DNA of 64,000 nt from Ancylobacter tetraedralis (GTDB lineage Bacteria > Pseudomonadota > Alphaproteobacteria > Rhizobiales > Xanthobacteraceae). Positions within the stretch are counted from its first letter, which is position 1. Each line of letters opens with the position of its first letter. Below, one piece after another: positions 46,543 through 54,625 of the stretch. The stretch covers positions 124,001 to 188,000 of the forward strand of contig NZ_JACICD010000002.1 of assembly GCF_014195655.1 (NCBI RefSeq). The letters run 5' to 3'. A program made the position numbers and the translations under genes. The notes beneath the pieces were generated by a model. The model saw nothing but the letters and a program-made list of their open reading frames with translations, made no database searches and was not told the origin of the DNA.

Positions 46543-47259
46543 TCAGCCGCGCGGGGGGATTTCCAGTCCGCGCTGCACGGCGGGGCGATCGAGCCCGCGC
46601 GCCAGCCAGGCCGGCACATGGGTCAGCGCGGCATAGTCGACCAGCTCGCCCGCGCCGTAGAAGCCGACGAGGTTGCGCACCCAGCCGAGCGTGGCGATGT
46701 CGGCAATGGTGTAATCCGCGCCCATGATCCAGTCGCGGCCCTCCAGCCGGCGCTCCAGCAGGGCGAGCAGGCGCTTGGCCTCCGCGACGTAGCGGTCACG
46801 CGGGCGCTTGTCCTCATAGGCCGCGCCGGCGAATTTGTGGAAGAAGCCGACCTGGCCGAACATCGGCCCGATGGCGGCCATCTGCCACATCACCCACTGG
46901 ATGGTCTCGTAGCGCGCGGCCGGGTCGGCGGGCAGGAATTTCCCGGTCTTTTCCGCGAGATAGAGCAGGATGGCGCCGGATTCGAACAGCGCCAGCGGCG
47001 TGCCGCCCGGCCCATCGGGATCGAGGATCGCCGGGATCTTGCCATTGGGGTTCAGCGCGAGGAACTCGGCCGTCCAGCTCTCGTCCTTCAGGATGTTGAC
47101 CGTGTGCGCCTCGTAGGGCAGCCCGGTCTCCTCCAGCATGATCGACACTTTCACGCCGTTGGGCGTGGGGAAGGAATAGAGCTGAAGCCGGTCGGGATGC
47201 TGCGCCGGCCAGCGGGAGGCGATCGGGAAGGCGGAGAGATCGGACACGAGGGCGCTCAT
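46543..47259 (-). CDS. glutathione S-transferase, nu-class (YghU/YfcG-like)
   Basis: 238 residues. Thioredoxin-like N domain (about 22-105: RLQLYSFPTPNGVKVSIMLEETGLPYEAHTVNI; NGKIPAI; ALFESGAILLYLAEKTGKFLP), then the all-helical C domain (WVMWQMAAIGPMFGQVGFFHKFA). TPNG in place of a catalytic Ser/Tyr/Cys and the W-x2-WQM-x-GPM segment are typical of the disulfide-bond reductases YghU/YfcG. The start at 47259 is followed by an N-terminus MSALVSDLSAF. Convergent region to hss lies downstream of neither; it is preceded by hemH on the same strand. Confidence 0.88.
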   Translation of the reverse strand: MSALVSDLSAFPIASRWPAQHPDRLQLYSFPTPNGVKVSIMLEETGLPYEAHTVNILKDESWTAEFLALNPNGKIPAILDPDGPGGTPLALFESGAILLYLAEKTGKFLPADPAARYETIQWVMWQMAAIGPMFGQVGFFHKFAGAAYEDKRPRDRYVAEAKRLLALLERRLEGRDWIMGADYTIADIATLGWVRNLVGFYGAGELVDYAALTHVPAWLARGLDRPAVQRGLEIPPRG

Positions 47260-47351
47260 GGGGGTGCTCCGGGCGGGCGGGAAGGTCGCTCGCTTACTTA
47301 GGCGCGCCGCGCTGGCGCGCCAGTCGAAAAATCCGGCAGGCGCCCCTTGCG

Positions 47352-47376
47352 AAAACGGCCGGGACAGGCCCGGCCG
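47352..47376 (-). terminator. Rho-independent terminator of hss
   Basis: Minus strand: CGGCCGGG (47376-47369), 5-nt loop, CCCGGCCG (47363-47356), then TTTTC. About 28 bp beyond the hss stop. Confidence 0.75.
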
Positions 47377-47403
47377 CGTCATAGGTGGTTTCGGGCGATC
47401 CGC

Positions 47404-48831
47404 TCACCGCACCAATATGTTGCGGAACTGCCAGGGATCGGTCTCGTCGAGGTCTTCGGGGAACAGGCCCGGCCGGCCGTCGAGCGGCGTCCAGTCGGTG
47501 TAATAACCCTTTACCGTGCCGAGATAGGGCTTCTGGATATCCAGACAGCGGCGATAATCCATCTCGTCGGTCTCGACGATGCCGGCCTCCGGGTTCTCCA
47601 GCGCCCACACCATGCCGGCCAGCACGGCGGAGGTCACCTGAAGTCCGGTCGCGGTCTGGTAGGGGGCGAGGTTGCGCGCCTCCTGGATGGTGAGCTGCGA
47701 GCCGAACCAATAGGCATTCTTCGCGTGGCCGTAGAGCAGCACGCCGAGCTCGTCGCGCCCGTCGACGATCTCGTGCTCGTCGAGAATGGTCCAGTCGCCG
47801 GAGAACTTGCCCTCATTGCCGAACAGCTCGTGCCACGACACCAGCGCGTCGTTGCAGGGGTGGTAGGCATAGTGGCAGGTCGGACGGAAGCTCACCTGCG
47901 CACCGTTGCGCACGGTGAAATAGTCGGCGATCGAGATCGATTCGTTATGCGTCACCAGGAAGCCGTGCTGGGCGCCCAGGCTCGGGCACCAGGTGCGCAC
48001 CTTGGTGGCGGCGCCCGGCTGCATCAGGTAGATGGCCGAGCCGGAGCCGAAATTGTGGGTGTGGCCGTTGGCCGGCATCCATTTCTCATGGGTGCCCCAT
48101 CCCAGCTCGGCCGGCTGCAGCCCTTCCGAGACGAAGCCCTCCACCGACCAGGTGTTGACGAAGGTGCCGAACGGGCGCGGGTCGCGGGCGCGCTGGGTGT
48201 CGCGCTCGGCGATGTGCAGACCCTTGACGCCGAGCCGGCTCATCAATTCCGCCCAGCCCTCGCGGCTGGCTGGCTCCTCGAATTCGAGGCCGGTGTCGTG
48301 GGCGAGGTTGACCAGCGCCTGCTTGACGAACCAGGACACCATGCCGGGATTGGCGCCGCAGCAGGAAACCGCCGTCGGCCCGCCCGGCTGGGCGCGCTTG
48401 GCCTTGAGCATGGATTCGCGCAGCGCGTAATTGGAGCGGCTGGCGGGCGTGGCGTCCTTGTCGAAATAGAAGCCGAGCCACGGCTCGACCACCGTGTCGA
48501 TATAGAGCGCGCCGCATTCGCGGGCGAGCAGCATCAGATCGACCGAGCCGGTATCGACCGAGAGGTTCACCACGAAGCCGCGCCCGCCGGAGGTGAGCAG
48601 GGGCGTCAGAACCTCGCGGTAGTTTTCCTTGGTGATCGCCAGTTGCAGGAAGGCTATCCCGCGCTCATCCAGCAGGGCGCGATGGTCGTCCACCGGATCG
48701 ATGACGGTCAGGCGCTCCTTGTCGAAATCGAAATGCCGCTCCAGCAGCGGCAGGGTGCCACGACCGATCGAGCCGAAGCCGATCATCACGATGGGACCGT
48801 CGATTTTTCCATAGACAGGCCAGACTGACAT
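47404..48831 (-). CDS. hss: homospermidine synthase
   Basis: NAD-dependent enzyme joining two putrescines to sym-homospermidine, the main long-chain polyamine of many alphaproteobacteria. 475 residues. N-terminal Rossmann IVMIGFGSIGRGTLPLLERHF; the conserved VNLSVDTGSVDLML, DTVVEPWLG and CCGANPGMVSWFVKQAL. SD AAAGGAG lies about 11 nt before the ATG. The putrescine source, ornithine decarboxylase, is encoded 3.7 kb upstream on the same strand, with phaZ, a GST and a GNAT gene between. Confidence 0.96.
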   Translation of the reverse strand: MSVWPVYGKIDGPIVMIGFGSIGRGTLPLLERHFDFDKERLTVIDPVDDHRALLDERGIAFLQLAITKENYREVLTPLLTSGGRGFVVNLSVDTGSVDLMLLARECGALYIDTVVEPWLGFYFDKDATPASRSNYALRESMLKAKRAQPGGPTAVSCCGANPGMVSWFVKQALVNLAHDTGLEFEEPASREGWAELMSRLGVKGLHIAERDTQRARDPRPFGTFVNTWSVEGFVSEGLQPAELGWGTHEKWMPANGHTHNFGSGSAIYLMQPGAATKVRTWCPSLGAQHGFLVTHNESISIADYFTVRNGAQVSFRPTCHYAYHPCNDALVSWHELFGNEGKFSGDWTILDEHEIVDGRDELGVLLYGHAKNAYWFGSQLTIQEARNLAPYQTATGLQVTSAVLAGMVWALENPEAGIVETDEMDYRRCLDIQKPYLGTVKGYYTDWTPLDGRPGLFPEDLDETDPWQFRNILVR

Positions 48832-49016
48832 TCTCGGGGGGACTCCTTTGACTGGGAAAATGTAGCTCCGCAGGACTTGGATCTTGCGGCCGCACCATGG
48901 GCACCGCAGCCTGCCGCGTCAATGGTGACGGGGGAGTGACGGGCCGAGCCGCCCGGTCGTCAAGGCCCGCCCTGCCGCGCTCGCCCGACCATTCCGGATC
49001 ACTCCGACGGGGGGCC

Positions 49017-50252
49017 TCAGCCGTCGCTGGCGAGGATGTGGCTGCGCACGAGCGGATAGACCTGGCCCTTCCAGCGGCGGCCGCTGAACACGCCATAATG
49101 GCCGACGCCCGCCTGCATATGGTGGCGCCGCAGATGCGGGCGCAGGCTGGCGCAGATGTCCTGCGCCGCCACCGTCTGGCCGACCGCGCAGATATCGTCG
49201 CGCTCGCCTTCCACGGTGAGCAGCGCGGTGCGGCGGATGGCGCGGAAGTCGATTCGTTCGCCCTGATAGGTCAGCACGCCGCGCGGCAGGTCGTGTTCCT
49301 GGAACACGATGCGGATGGTCTCGAGATAGAATTCGGCGGCAAGGTCCAGCACGGCGAAATACTCGTCGTAGAAGGTCTTGGTGGTGCGCGCCTTCTCGTG
49401 CTCGCCCATGGCGAGGTTCTCGAACAGCTCGACATGCGCCTTCACATGGCGGTCCATGTTCATCGCGAGGAAGGCGCCGACCTGCACGAAGCCGGGATAG
49501 ACCCGCCGGCCCGAGCCGGCAAAGCCGGGCGGCACGGTGGCGATCAGGTTCTGCTCGAACCAGTCGAGCGGCTTGGAGGTGGCGAGCTCGTTGACCTTGG
49601 TCGGGTTGACGCGGGTATCCACCGGCCCCGCCATCAGCGTGATGGAGAGCGGTGTCGCCGGGTTGTCGTTCTGCGCCATCACCGCCGTGGCGGCGAGCAC
49701 CTGCACGCAGGGCTGGCACACGGCCAGCGCGTGGGCGCCCGGCCCGATGGCCTCCAGAAAGCGGATGACGTGCTCGACATAGCCGTCGAAGCCGAAGCCG
49801 CCGGCCGAGAGCGGCACGTCGCGCGCATTGGCCCAGTCGGTGACGTAGACGTCGTTCTCCGGAAGCAGGGTGCGCACCGTGTCGATCAGCAGCGTGGCGA
49901 AATGGCCCGAGAGCGGGGCCACCACGAGGATGCGCGGCTGCGGCTGGTCGAGGTCCTTGGCGAAATGCAGCAGCGTGCCGAAGGGCAGCGCGAGCGCTAC
50001 CTCCTCGACCACCGCGACCTCGCGATTGCCGACCACGACGCTTTCGATGTCGAAGGCGGGCCGCGCGTGGCTCAGGCCGGAGCGCTCCACCATCTCGCAC
50101 GCGGCGGAAAGGTTGCGCAGCAGCGCGCTTTCTCCGAAGCCGGACAGCCGGGTGCCGGACATGGCGGTGTCGAGGAGCCGCCGCGACATCCGAGCCATGG
50201 TGCGAAACGGGTCGAAGAGGTCGGTCTGGGCCTGATAGGCGGCATAGATCAT
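49017..50252 (-). CDS. phaZ: intracellular polyhydroxyalkanoate (PHB) depolymerase
   Basis: Mobilises stored PHB. 411 residues from the ATG at 50252 (MIYAAYQAQTDLFDPFR). It shows the alpha/beta hydrolase core and the cysteine variant of the lipase box typical of intracellular PhaZ: HALAVCQPCVQVLAA, in which the serine of G-x-S-x-G is replaced by cysteine. The rest of the triad is in GERDDICAVGQT (Asp) and GVGHYGVFSGRRWK (His). No signal peptide, so granule-associated and cytoplasmic. The organism is therefore expected to make PHB, although phaCAB is not in the window. Confidence 0.93.
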   Translation of the reverse strand: MIYAAYQAQTDLFDPFRTMARMSRRLLDTAMSGTRLSGFGESALLRNLSAACEMVERSGLSHARPAFDIESVVVGNREVAVVEEVALALPFGTLLHFAKDLDQPQPRILVVAPLSGHFATLLIDTVRTLLPENDVYVTDWANARDVPLSAGGFGFDGYVEHVIRFLEAIGPGAHALAVCQPCVQVLAATAVMAQNDNPATPLSITLMAGPVDTRVNPTKVNELATSKPLDWFEQNLIATVPPGFAGSGRRVYPGFVQVGAFLAMNMDRHVKAHVELFENLAMGEHEKARTTKTFYDEYFAVLDLAAEFYLETIRIVFQEHDLPRGVLTYQGERIDFRAIRRTALLTVEGERDDICAVGQTVAAQDICASLRPHLRRHHMQAGVGHYGVFSGRRWKGQVYPLVRSHILASDG

Positions 50253-50600
50253 CGGCGGCGGCTCTCGATGGCGGCGTGACGGGCCGCCCGTGCGACGGTT
50301 GCCGGCCGGCGGCCGGAGGAGAATGTCACGTAACGGTCGTCTCGTCCCGCCCCGTGCGCGATGGCGCGGCGCCGGGGAAGCGGCGGGCGGCGCGGCATCG
50401 CTGGGTTGTTCAAGGGCAAGGGGCGTGCCGTGTCGCGCGCGGCACCCGCCGGAATGCGGGTCGTGCCGGATCGGGTATGGCACGAATAGTGTTTGGCCCG
50501 TGCCGGTCTTTCGCTGGACCGCCGCCCGCGCTGGAATCTCACCCGTCGCGGGGCGCGGGTCCGTCGCACGATCCTCATCGCAGCCGATCATACAGGACGC
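50253..50600. other. divergent intergenic region with three CGTGCCG half-sites
   Basis: 348 bp between phaZ and the GST-like gene. CGTGCCG occurs at 50424, 50462 and 50499, so spaced 38 and 37 bp. The first two also form inverted repeats with CGGCAC (50440-50445) and GGCACGA (50479-50485). A shared regulator of the two flanking genes is possible. No gene is visible in the region. Confidence 0.4.
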
Positions 50601-51407
50601 ATGCCCATGCCCGCGCCCACCGCCAAAGCCGCCTCCACCACCGGGCCGGGGACGACGCGCGCCAGAGCCTCGAGAGGGAGCGCCGCCAAGGGCGCGGCCA
50701 CCAAGGCTCCGGCGGCCGCGGCCGCGTCCGGGCCTGCCGCCGGGTCGACGGCGTCCCCCGCCACCCTCACCATTTCCAGCAAGAACTACTCCTCGTGGTC
50801 GCTTCGCGGGTACCTTCTGTGCCGGCTGGCCGGGCTCGACGTCGAGGAGGTCCGGCTCTCCGCGGACGATCCCTCGATCCGGGCGGAACTGCTCCTGCAA
50901 TCCTCGTCCTTCCTCGTGCCGCGCCTCGACCATGAGGGCCTGCGCATCTGGGACACGCTGGCCATCGCCGAATACCTGCACGAATTGAGGCCCGATGCCG
51001 GTCTGCTGCCCAAGGATCGGGCAGCGCGCTCGCATTGCCGCTCGATATCCGGCGAGATGCATTCCGGCTTCGCCAACCTGCGCTCGGCGCTGCCGATGAA
51101 CATCAAGGCCCGCCACCCCGGCTTCAAGGTGTGGACCGGCGCGCAGGCCGATATCGAGCACATCCTCGCCATCTGGCGCGATTGCCTGACGACCTATGGC
51201 GGGCCCTATCTGTTCGGGCCCGCGCCGACCATGGCGGACGCCATGTACGCCCCGGTCTGCTCACGCTTCACGACCTACGACGTGGCGCTCGATTCGCTCA
51301 CGCGGGGCTATTGCGAGGCCATTCTCGCGCTGCCGGCGATGGAGGAATGGAGCGCGGCCGCGCTGGAGGAGCCGGACGAGATGGAGGAGCTCGACGTCGA
51401 GTTCTGA
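50601..51407 (+). CDS. glutathione S-transferase family protein with Ala-rich N-terminal extension
   Basis: 268 residues. The GST fold starts about residue 58 (PATLTISSKNYSSWSLRGYLLCRLAGLDVEEVRLS); SSWS is the putative Ser motif and VPRLDHEGLRIWDTLAIAEYL binds glutathione. The helical domain includes HPGFKVWTGAQADIEHILAIWRDCL and MADAMYAPVCSRFTTYDV. The first about 50 residues are low-complexity Ala/Thr/Gly/Lys and may not be part of the fold, or translation may start later than 50601, although no good internal start is preceded by a ribosome site. Confidence 0.82.
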   Translation: MPMPAPTAKAASTTGPGTTRARASRGSAAKGAATKAPAAAAASGPAAGSTASPATLTISSKNYSSWSLRGYLLCRLAGLDVEEVRLSADDPSIRAELLLQSSSFLVPRLDHEGLRIWDTLAIAEYLHELRPDAGLLPKDRAARSHCRSISGEMHSGFANLRSALPMNIKARHPGFKVWTGAQADIEHILAIWRDCLTTYGGPYLFGPAPTMADAMYAPVCSRFTTYDVALDSLTRGYCEAILALPAMEEWSAAALEEPDEMEELDVEF

Positions 51408-51539
51408 CCGCCCGGCGCGGGGCCGGCGGAAAACCTCGCGACGCTCGACCCCATCCCGTCCGTGGGGGCGGAGGGGCGGGGGTCTGGAAGCGGGCTCGAT
51501 CCCGGACAGGAGAACCCGCACAAACCCACGCCGCCCCTC

Positions 51540-51672
51540 CGAGGGGAATGTCTGACATCGGATTCTCTCCTGAGGGGAGAGGGGCCCGCGGATCGGCTCG
51601 GGGAGGGGCTGCGGGATCGCGAAGCGATGGAGCCCTCACCCACCCCTCTCCGCGTGCGGGGAGAGGGGGAGG
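51540..51672. repeat. intergenic palindromic repeat cluster (copy 1)
   Basis: Several GC-rich inverted repeats, including CCCCTCTCC (51643-51651) / GGAGAGGGG (51660-51668) and an adjacent CTCCTGAGGGGAG. The same CCCTCACCC...CCTCTCC...GGGGAGAGG phrase recurs at 63574-63690. Such palindromic units are widespread between genes in Hyphomicrobiales and may act as terminators. They lie between the converging GST and GNAT genes here. Confidence 0.7.
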
Positions 51673-51679
51673 CGCCTCG

Positions 51680-52330
51680 TTACGCGGAGCGCTTGAGGCC
51701 GCCGGTGGTCTCAAGCGCCATCAACTCGCTCAGGCTCGGCACCTCGACCGGTGCACCGGTCGGGCTGACGAGGCCGCGCGCGCCGTCCAGAGCGCCGGAG
51801 CGCAGTTCCAGCCCGAGGAAGCGGCGGCGATCGAACGCGCCGGGCAGCCACAGCCCTTCCGTCAGCGCCACATCGAAGCCGAAGCGCGCGTAATAGGGCG
51901 CGTCGCCCACCAAGAGGATGGCGCCATGGCCGAGGCGGGTCGCCTCAAGGATCGCCGTCGCCATCATCGCCTTGCCGAGGCCCCGGTCGCGGAACCAGGG
52001 ATGCACGGCGAGCGGGCCGAGCAGCAGTGCCGGCCGGGCCGGACCCGCCGCGACATGCCACAGGCGCAGCGTGCCGACCACGCGCCCGTCCGCGCCATGA
52101 GCGGCGAAGGCCAGGCCATCGGCGGGCTTGCGCCCTTCGCGCAGGCGCTCGCTGGTCTTGGCCAGACGCGCGGCGCGGCCGAAGGCGAGGTCCAGCAGCG
52201 CCTCGCGCTGGGCGAGGTCGGCCGGCGTCTCCAGCGTGATGGCCGGCGTAGGACCGGCGAAGTCCTTGACGGTGACGGGGGTGGCCTGTGCCCGCGCGGA
52301 CGCGGCGAAATCGGTGACGGCGAGTTCCAT
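51680..52330 (-). CDS. GNAT N-acetyltransferase (YhbS-like)
   Basis: 216 residues from the ATG at 52330, which has GGAGG 8 nt upstream. N-terminal LETPADLAQREALLDLAFG, then the acetyl-CoA fold ALLLGPLAVHPWFRDRGLGKAMMATAILEATRLGHGAILLVGDAPYYARFGF: the R/Q-x2-G-x-G/A motif is RDRGLGKA and the GDAPYYARFGF end is typical for the YhbS subgroup. A GNAT gene between ornithine decarboxylase and homospermidine synthase genes is frequent in Hyphomicrobiales, so a polyamine-linked role is possible. The substrate is unknown. Confidence 0.87.
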   Translation of the reverse strand: MELAVTDFAASARAQATPVTVKDFAGPTPAITLETPADLAQREALLDLAFGRAARLAKTSERLREGRKPADGLAFAAHGADGRVVGTLRLWHVAAGPARPALLLGPLAVHPWFRDRGLGKAMMATAILEATRLGHGAILLVGDAPYYARFGFDVALTEGLWLPGAFDRRRFLGLELRSGALDGARGLVSPTGAPVEVPSLSELMALETTGGLKRSA

Positions 52331-52537
52331 GGCGGCCTCCAACACCCGGTCCCGCCGGGCAAAAGAGGTGAAAAGGAATTGTGAAGGGTCGCGAGCCGTC
52401 ATCCCGGCCGGAGCGGGGGCATGCCGCCGGAACCGCCCGATGGCTGGCGGCATCCGCTTGCGCGCATGTCGCCGGGGCAATTCCGGCGCGCCGCGCGGGC
52501 GGTGTCCGGGATGACGTGTAGCCGGGCTTCGCCCCGC

Positions 52538-53668
52538 TCAGATCACATAGGATCGGAGCGGTTCGAAACCGTTGAACGCCACCGCCGAATAGGTGGTGGT
52601 GTAGGCGCCGGTGGCTTCAATGAGCACCTTGTCGCCGATGGCGAGGGACACCGGCAGCAGGACCGGGGTCTTCTCGTACAGGACGTCGGCCGAATCGCAG
52701 GTCGGACCGGCGAGCACGCAAGGCTCCATCGCGTCGCCGTCATGGGGCGTGCGGATGGGGTAGCGGATGGCCTCGTCCATCGTCTCGGCGAGACCGCCGA
52801 ACTTGCCGATGTCGAGATAGACCCAGCGCATCGTGTCGGTGTCGGACTTCTTCGAGATCAGCACGACTTCCGCCTCGATCAGGCCGGCCGCGCCGACCAT
52901 GCCGCGGCCCGGCTCGATGATGGTCTGCGGGATCGTGTTGCCGAAGTGCCGCGACAGGGCGCGGAAGATCGCCTCGCCATAAGCCTCGGCGGCCGGCACG
53001 TCCTGCAGGTACTTAGCCGGGAAACCACCGCCGAGATTGACCAGCGACAGCGTGAAGCCACGCTGCGCGCAGGCGGCGAAGATGGCGCTCGCCGAGGCCA
53101 GCGCCGAATCCCAGGCGTCGACATTCTTCTGCTGCGAACCGACATGGAAGGAGATGCCATGCGCCTCGAGGCCGAGGCGGTGGGCGTGTTCCAGCACGTC
53201 GACCGCCATGTCCGGCTCGCAGCCGAACTTGCGCGACAGCGGCCATTCGGCGCCGGCGCCGTCGCACAGGATGCGGCAGAACACCTTGGCGCCGGCGGCG
53301 ACGCGGGCCACCTTCTCGACTTCCTCGACGCTGTCGACCGCGAACAGGCGCACGCCGAGTTCGAAGGCCCGCGCGACGTCGCGCTCCTTCTTGATCGTGT
53401 TGCCGAAGGAAATGCGGTCGGCGGTGGCGCCGGTGGCGAGAACCATCAGGATCTCGTTGACCGAGGCGCAGTCGAAGCAGGAGCCCATCTCGGCCAGCGC
53501 GTTGAGCACGGCGGCGTCCGGGTTGGCCTTCACCGCGTAGAACACGCGGGTATCCGGCAGGGCGCGGGCGAAGGCGGCATAATTGGCCCGCACCACATCG
53601 AGATCGACGACGACGCAGGGACCATCCTCGCGTCGAGTGCGCAGGAATTCGCGAATACGGTCGGTCAT
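52538..53668 (-). CDS. ornithine decarboxylase (alanine-racemase fold, fold type III)
   Basis: PLP enzyme making putrescine, the substrate for homospermidine synthase. 376 residues from the ATG at 53668. PLP-binding Lys47 in VFYAVKANPD, the diphosphate loop LGGGFP and EPGRG, and the active-site Cys in GPTCDSADVLYEKT shared with ornithine/lysine decarboxylases. Substrate specificity between ornithine and lysine cannot be settled from sequence. The long leader (see below) resembles the speF motif reported upstream of these genes in alphaproteobacteria. Confidence 0.94.
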   Translation of the reverse strand: MTDRIREFLRTRREDGPCVVVDLDVVRANYAAFARALPDTRVFYAVKANPDAAVLNALAEMGSCFDCASVNEILMVLATGATADRISFGNTIKKERDVARAFELGVRLFAVDSVEEVEKVARVAAGAKVFCRILCDGAGAEWPLSRKFGCEPDMAVDVLEHAHRLGLEAHGISFHVGSQQKNVDAWDSALASASAIFAACAQRGFTLSLVNLGGGFPAKYLQDVPAAEAYGEAIFRALSRHFGNTIPQTIIEPGRGMVGAAGLIEAEVVLISKKSDTDTMRWVYLDIGKFGGLAETMDEAIRYPIRTPHDGDAMEPCVLAGPTCDSADVLYEKTPVLLPVSLAIGDKVLIEATGAYTTTYSAVAFNGFEPLRSYVI

Positions 53669-53869
53669 GGCAATCCCCAAGGACCCGAAGCTTCAAACCC
53701 AAGTGGATGCGAACACCCGCCCGCGGCGTCATTGAGCCGCGCGCGTGGCGAGAATGCGCATCCGTTCGCCGGCCGCGCGACACCTGTCGCAGGGTCCGGA
53801 TGGAATGGAGCCGTGGCAGCGATGCGATCGCTTGCGCGTGTGGAGAGCGCGAGCGTTCGATCGATGCCT

Positions 53870-53970
53870 TCGCTTGGTACGGGAGACCCGACCGCACGCC
53901 CGGCAAGAAGTAGTGCCTCTTCAGTTTCCCGACCTTTGGAGGGCCGACAGAGACTAAAAAAGCCCGCTAC
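53870..53970 (-). ncRNA. candidate speF-type leader RNA of ornithine decarboxylase
   Basis: On the minus strand, 200-300 nt before the decarboxylase, lies a segment with several complementary arms. Examples are GGGC (53965-53962)/GCCC (53944-53941), GAAG/CTTC around a GGCACTA loop, and CGGG/CCCG next to CTCCCG. Position, strand and downstream gene fit the alphaproteobacterial speF motif (Rfam RF00518); I cannot run a covariance search. The base composition and AT-rich TTTTTTAG stretch set it apart from the local sequence. Confidence 0.5.
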
Positions 53971-53993
53971 GTCGTTGCTTCAAGTCACGTTCC
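53968..53993 (-). promoter_or_regulatory. near-consensus EcfG-type promoter upstream of the speF-like leader
   Basis: Minus strand: GGAAC (53993-53989), 17-nt spacer, CGTA (53971-53968), one mismatch to CGTT. It overlaps a TTGAAG (53983-53978) that could also serve as a housekeeping -35. Weak on its own. Confidence 0.3.
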
Positions 53994-54298
53994 CCGCTGA
54001 GAGCGAGGTGCGCCGGTTTCGCCTCCGGCTACCGATCTGACTGGCGATTTTCCGGCCTCTTGTCCGGACTTCCGCCGATCGGCACGCGACCACAGGCACG
54101 TGCGAATGTTGGGCAGGACGCGATGTATGGATTTCCGCTGTCATATGCAAGCGGCTGGGATCGATTTTTTCCCGGACGCCTGTAAAATCCGCATGCACGT
54201 AAAACCGGCGGCTGCCGGCTGCCGGGAGGCGCGGCGACGATCGGGCGTCGGGCGCGTGTCGTGGCCGTATCCCGCAGTAGCGGTGTGATTCGCCGCGC
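53994..54298. other. 305-bp intergenic region upstream of the ornithine decarboxylase leader
   Basis: Lies between the leader promoter and the end of the 79-residue membrane gene. It includes an AT-rich stretch (GATTTTTTCCCGG near 54163) and a GCGGCTGCCGGCTGCCG tandem-like segment. No gene is supported in either strand. Confidence 0.5.
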
Positions 54299-54538
54299 TC
54301 AGCCTTCGACGAAGGGCTCGACGGATTTGGCCTTCATCACGAAGCGATAGATGCCGTAAAGCGCGAGCAGGCCGAACAGGCCTTCGAAGAAGATCTCGAC
54401 CATCCAGCTGGCGTTGAACAGCGCGGCGATGGCCCAGCCGGCGGCCAGTCCGGCGCCGATGAGTTCGGCGCCAAGCAGGATGGCGGCGCTCACCACCGTG
54501 CTCACATGGTCCCAGCGGATGCGTCGGCCGGTGCTCAT
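54299..54538 (-). CDS. small membrane protein with two transmembrane segments
   Basis: 79 residues, no recognised family. Two hydrophobic helices, about 13-37 (STVVSAAILLGAELIGAGLAAGWAI) and about 45-66 (MVEIFFEGLFGLLALYGIYRFV), joined by a short FNAS turn, and a basic/acidic tail KAKSVEPFVEG. Its promoter region has TTGACC followed 17 nt later by CAGTTT. Divergent from the GGT-like gene. Confidence 0.72.
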   Translation of the reverse strand: MSTGRRIRWDHVSTVVSAAILLGAELIGAGLAAGWAIAALFNASWMVEIFFEGLFGLLALYGIYRFVMKAKSVEPFVEG

Positions 54539-54625
54539 CTCGTCTCAATCCGTCTTATTCAGCAGGGCGCAAACTGCTATGCCCGGCGGCGCGGGTCAAG
54601 TTTTCCGCCAATAGGGAGAATCCAC

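Noticed and set aside
53013-53906. Leader peptide for ornithine decarboxylase (TTG start)
   Set aside because: The frame does not stop before the structural gene and continues about 900 bp; no short bounded peptide is visible.
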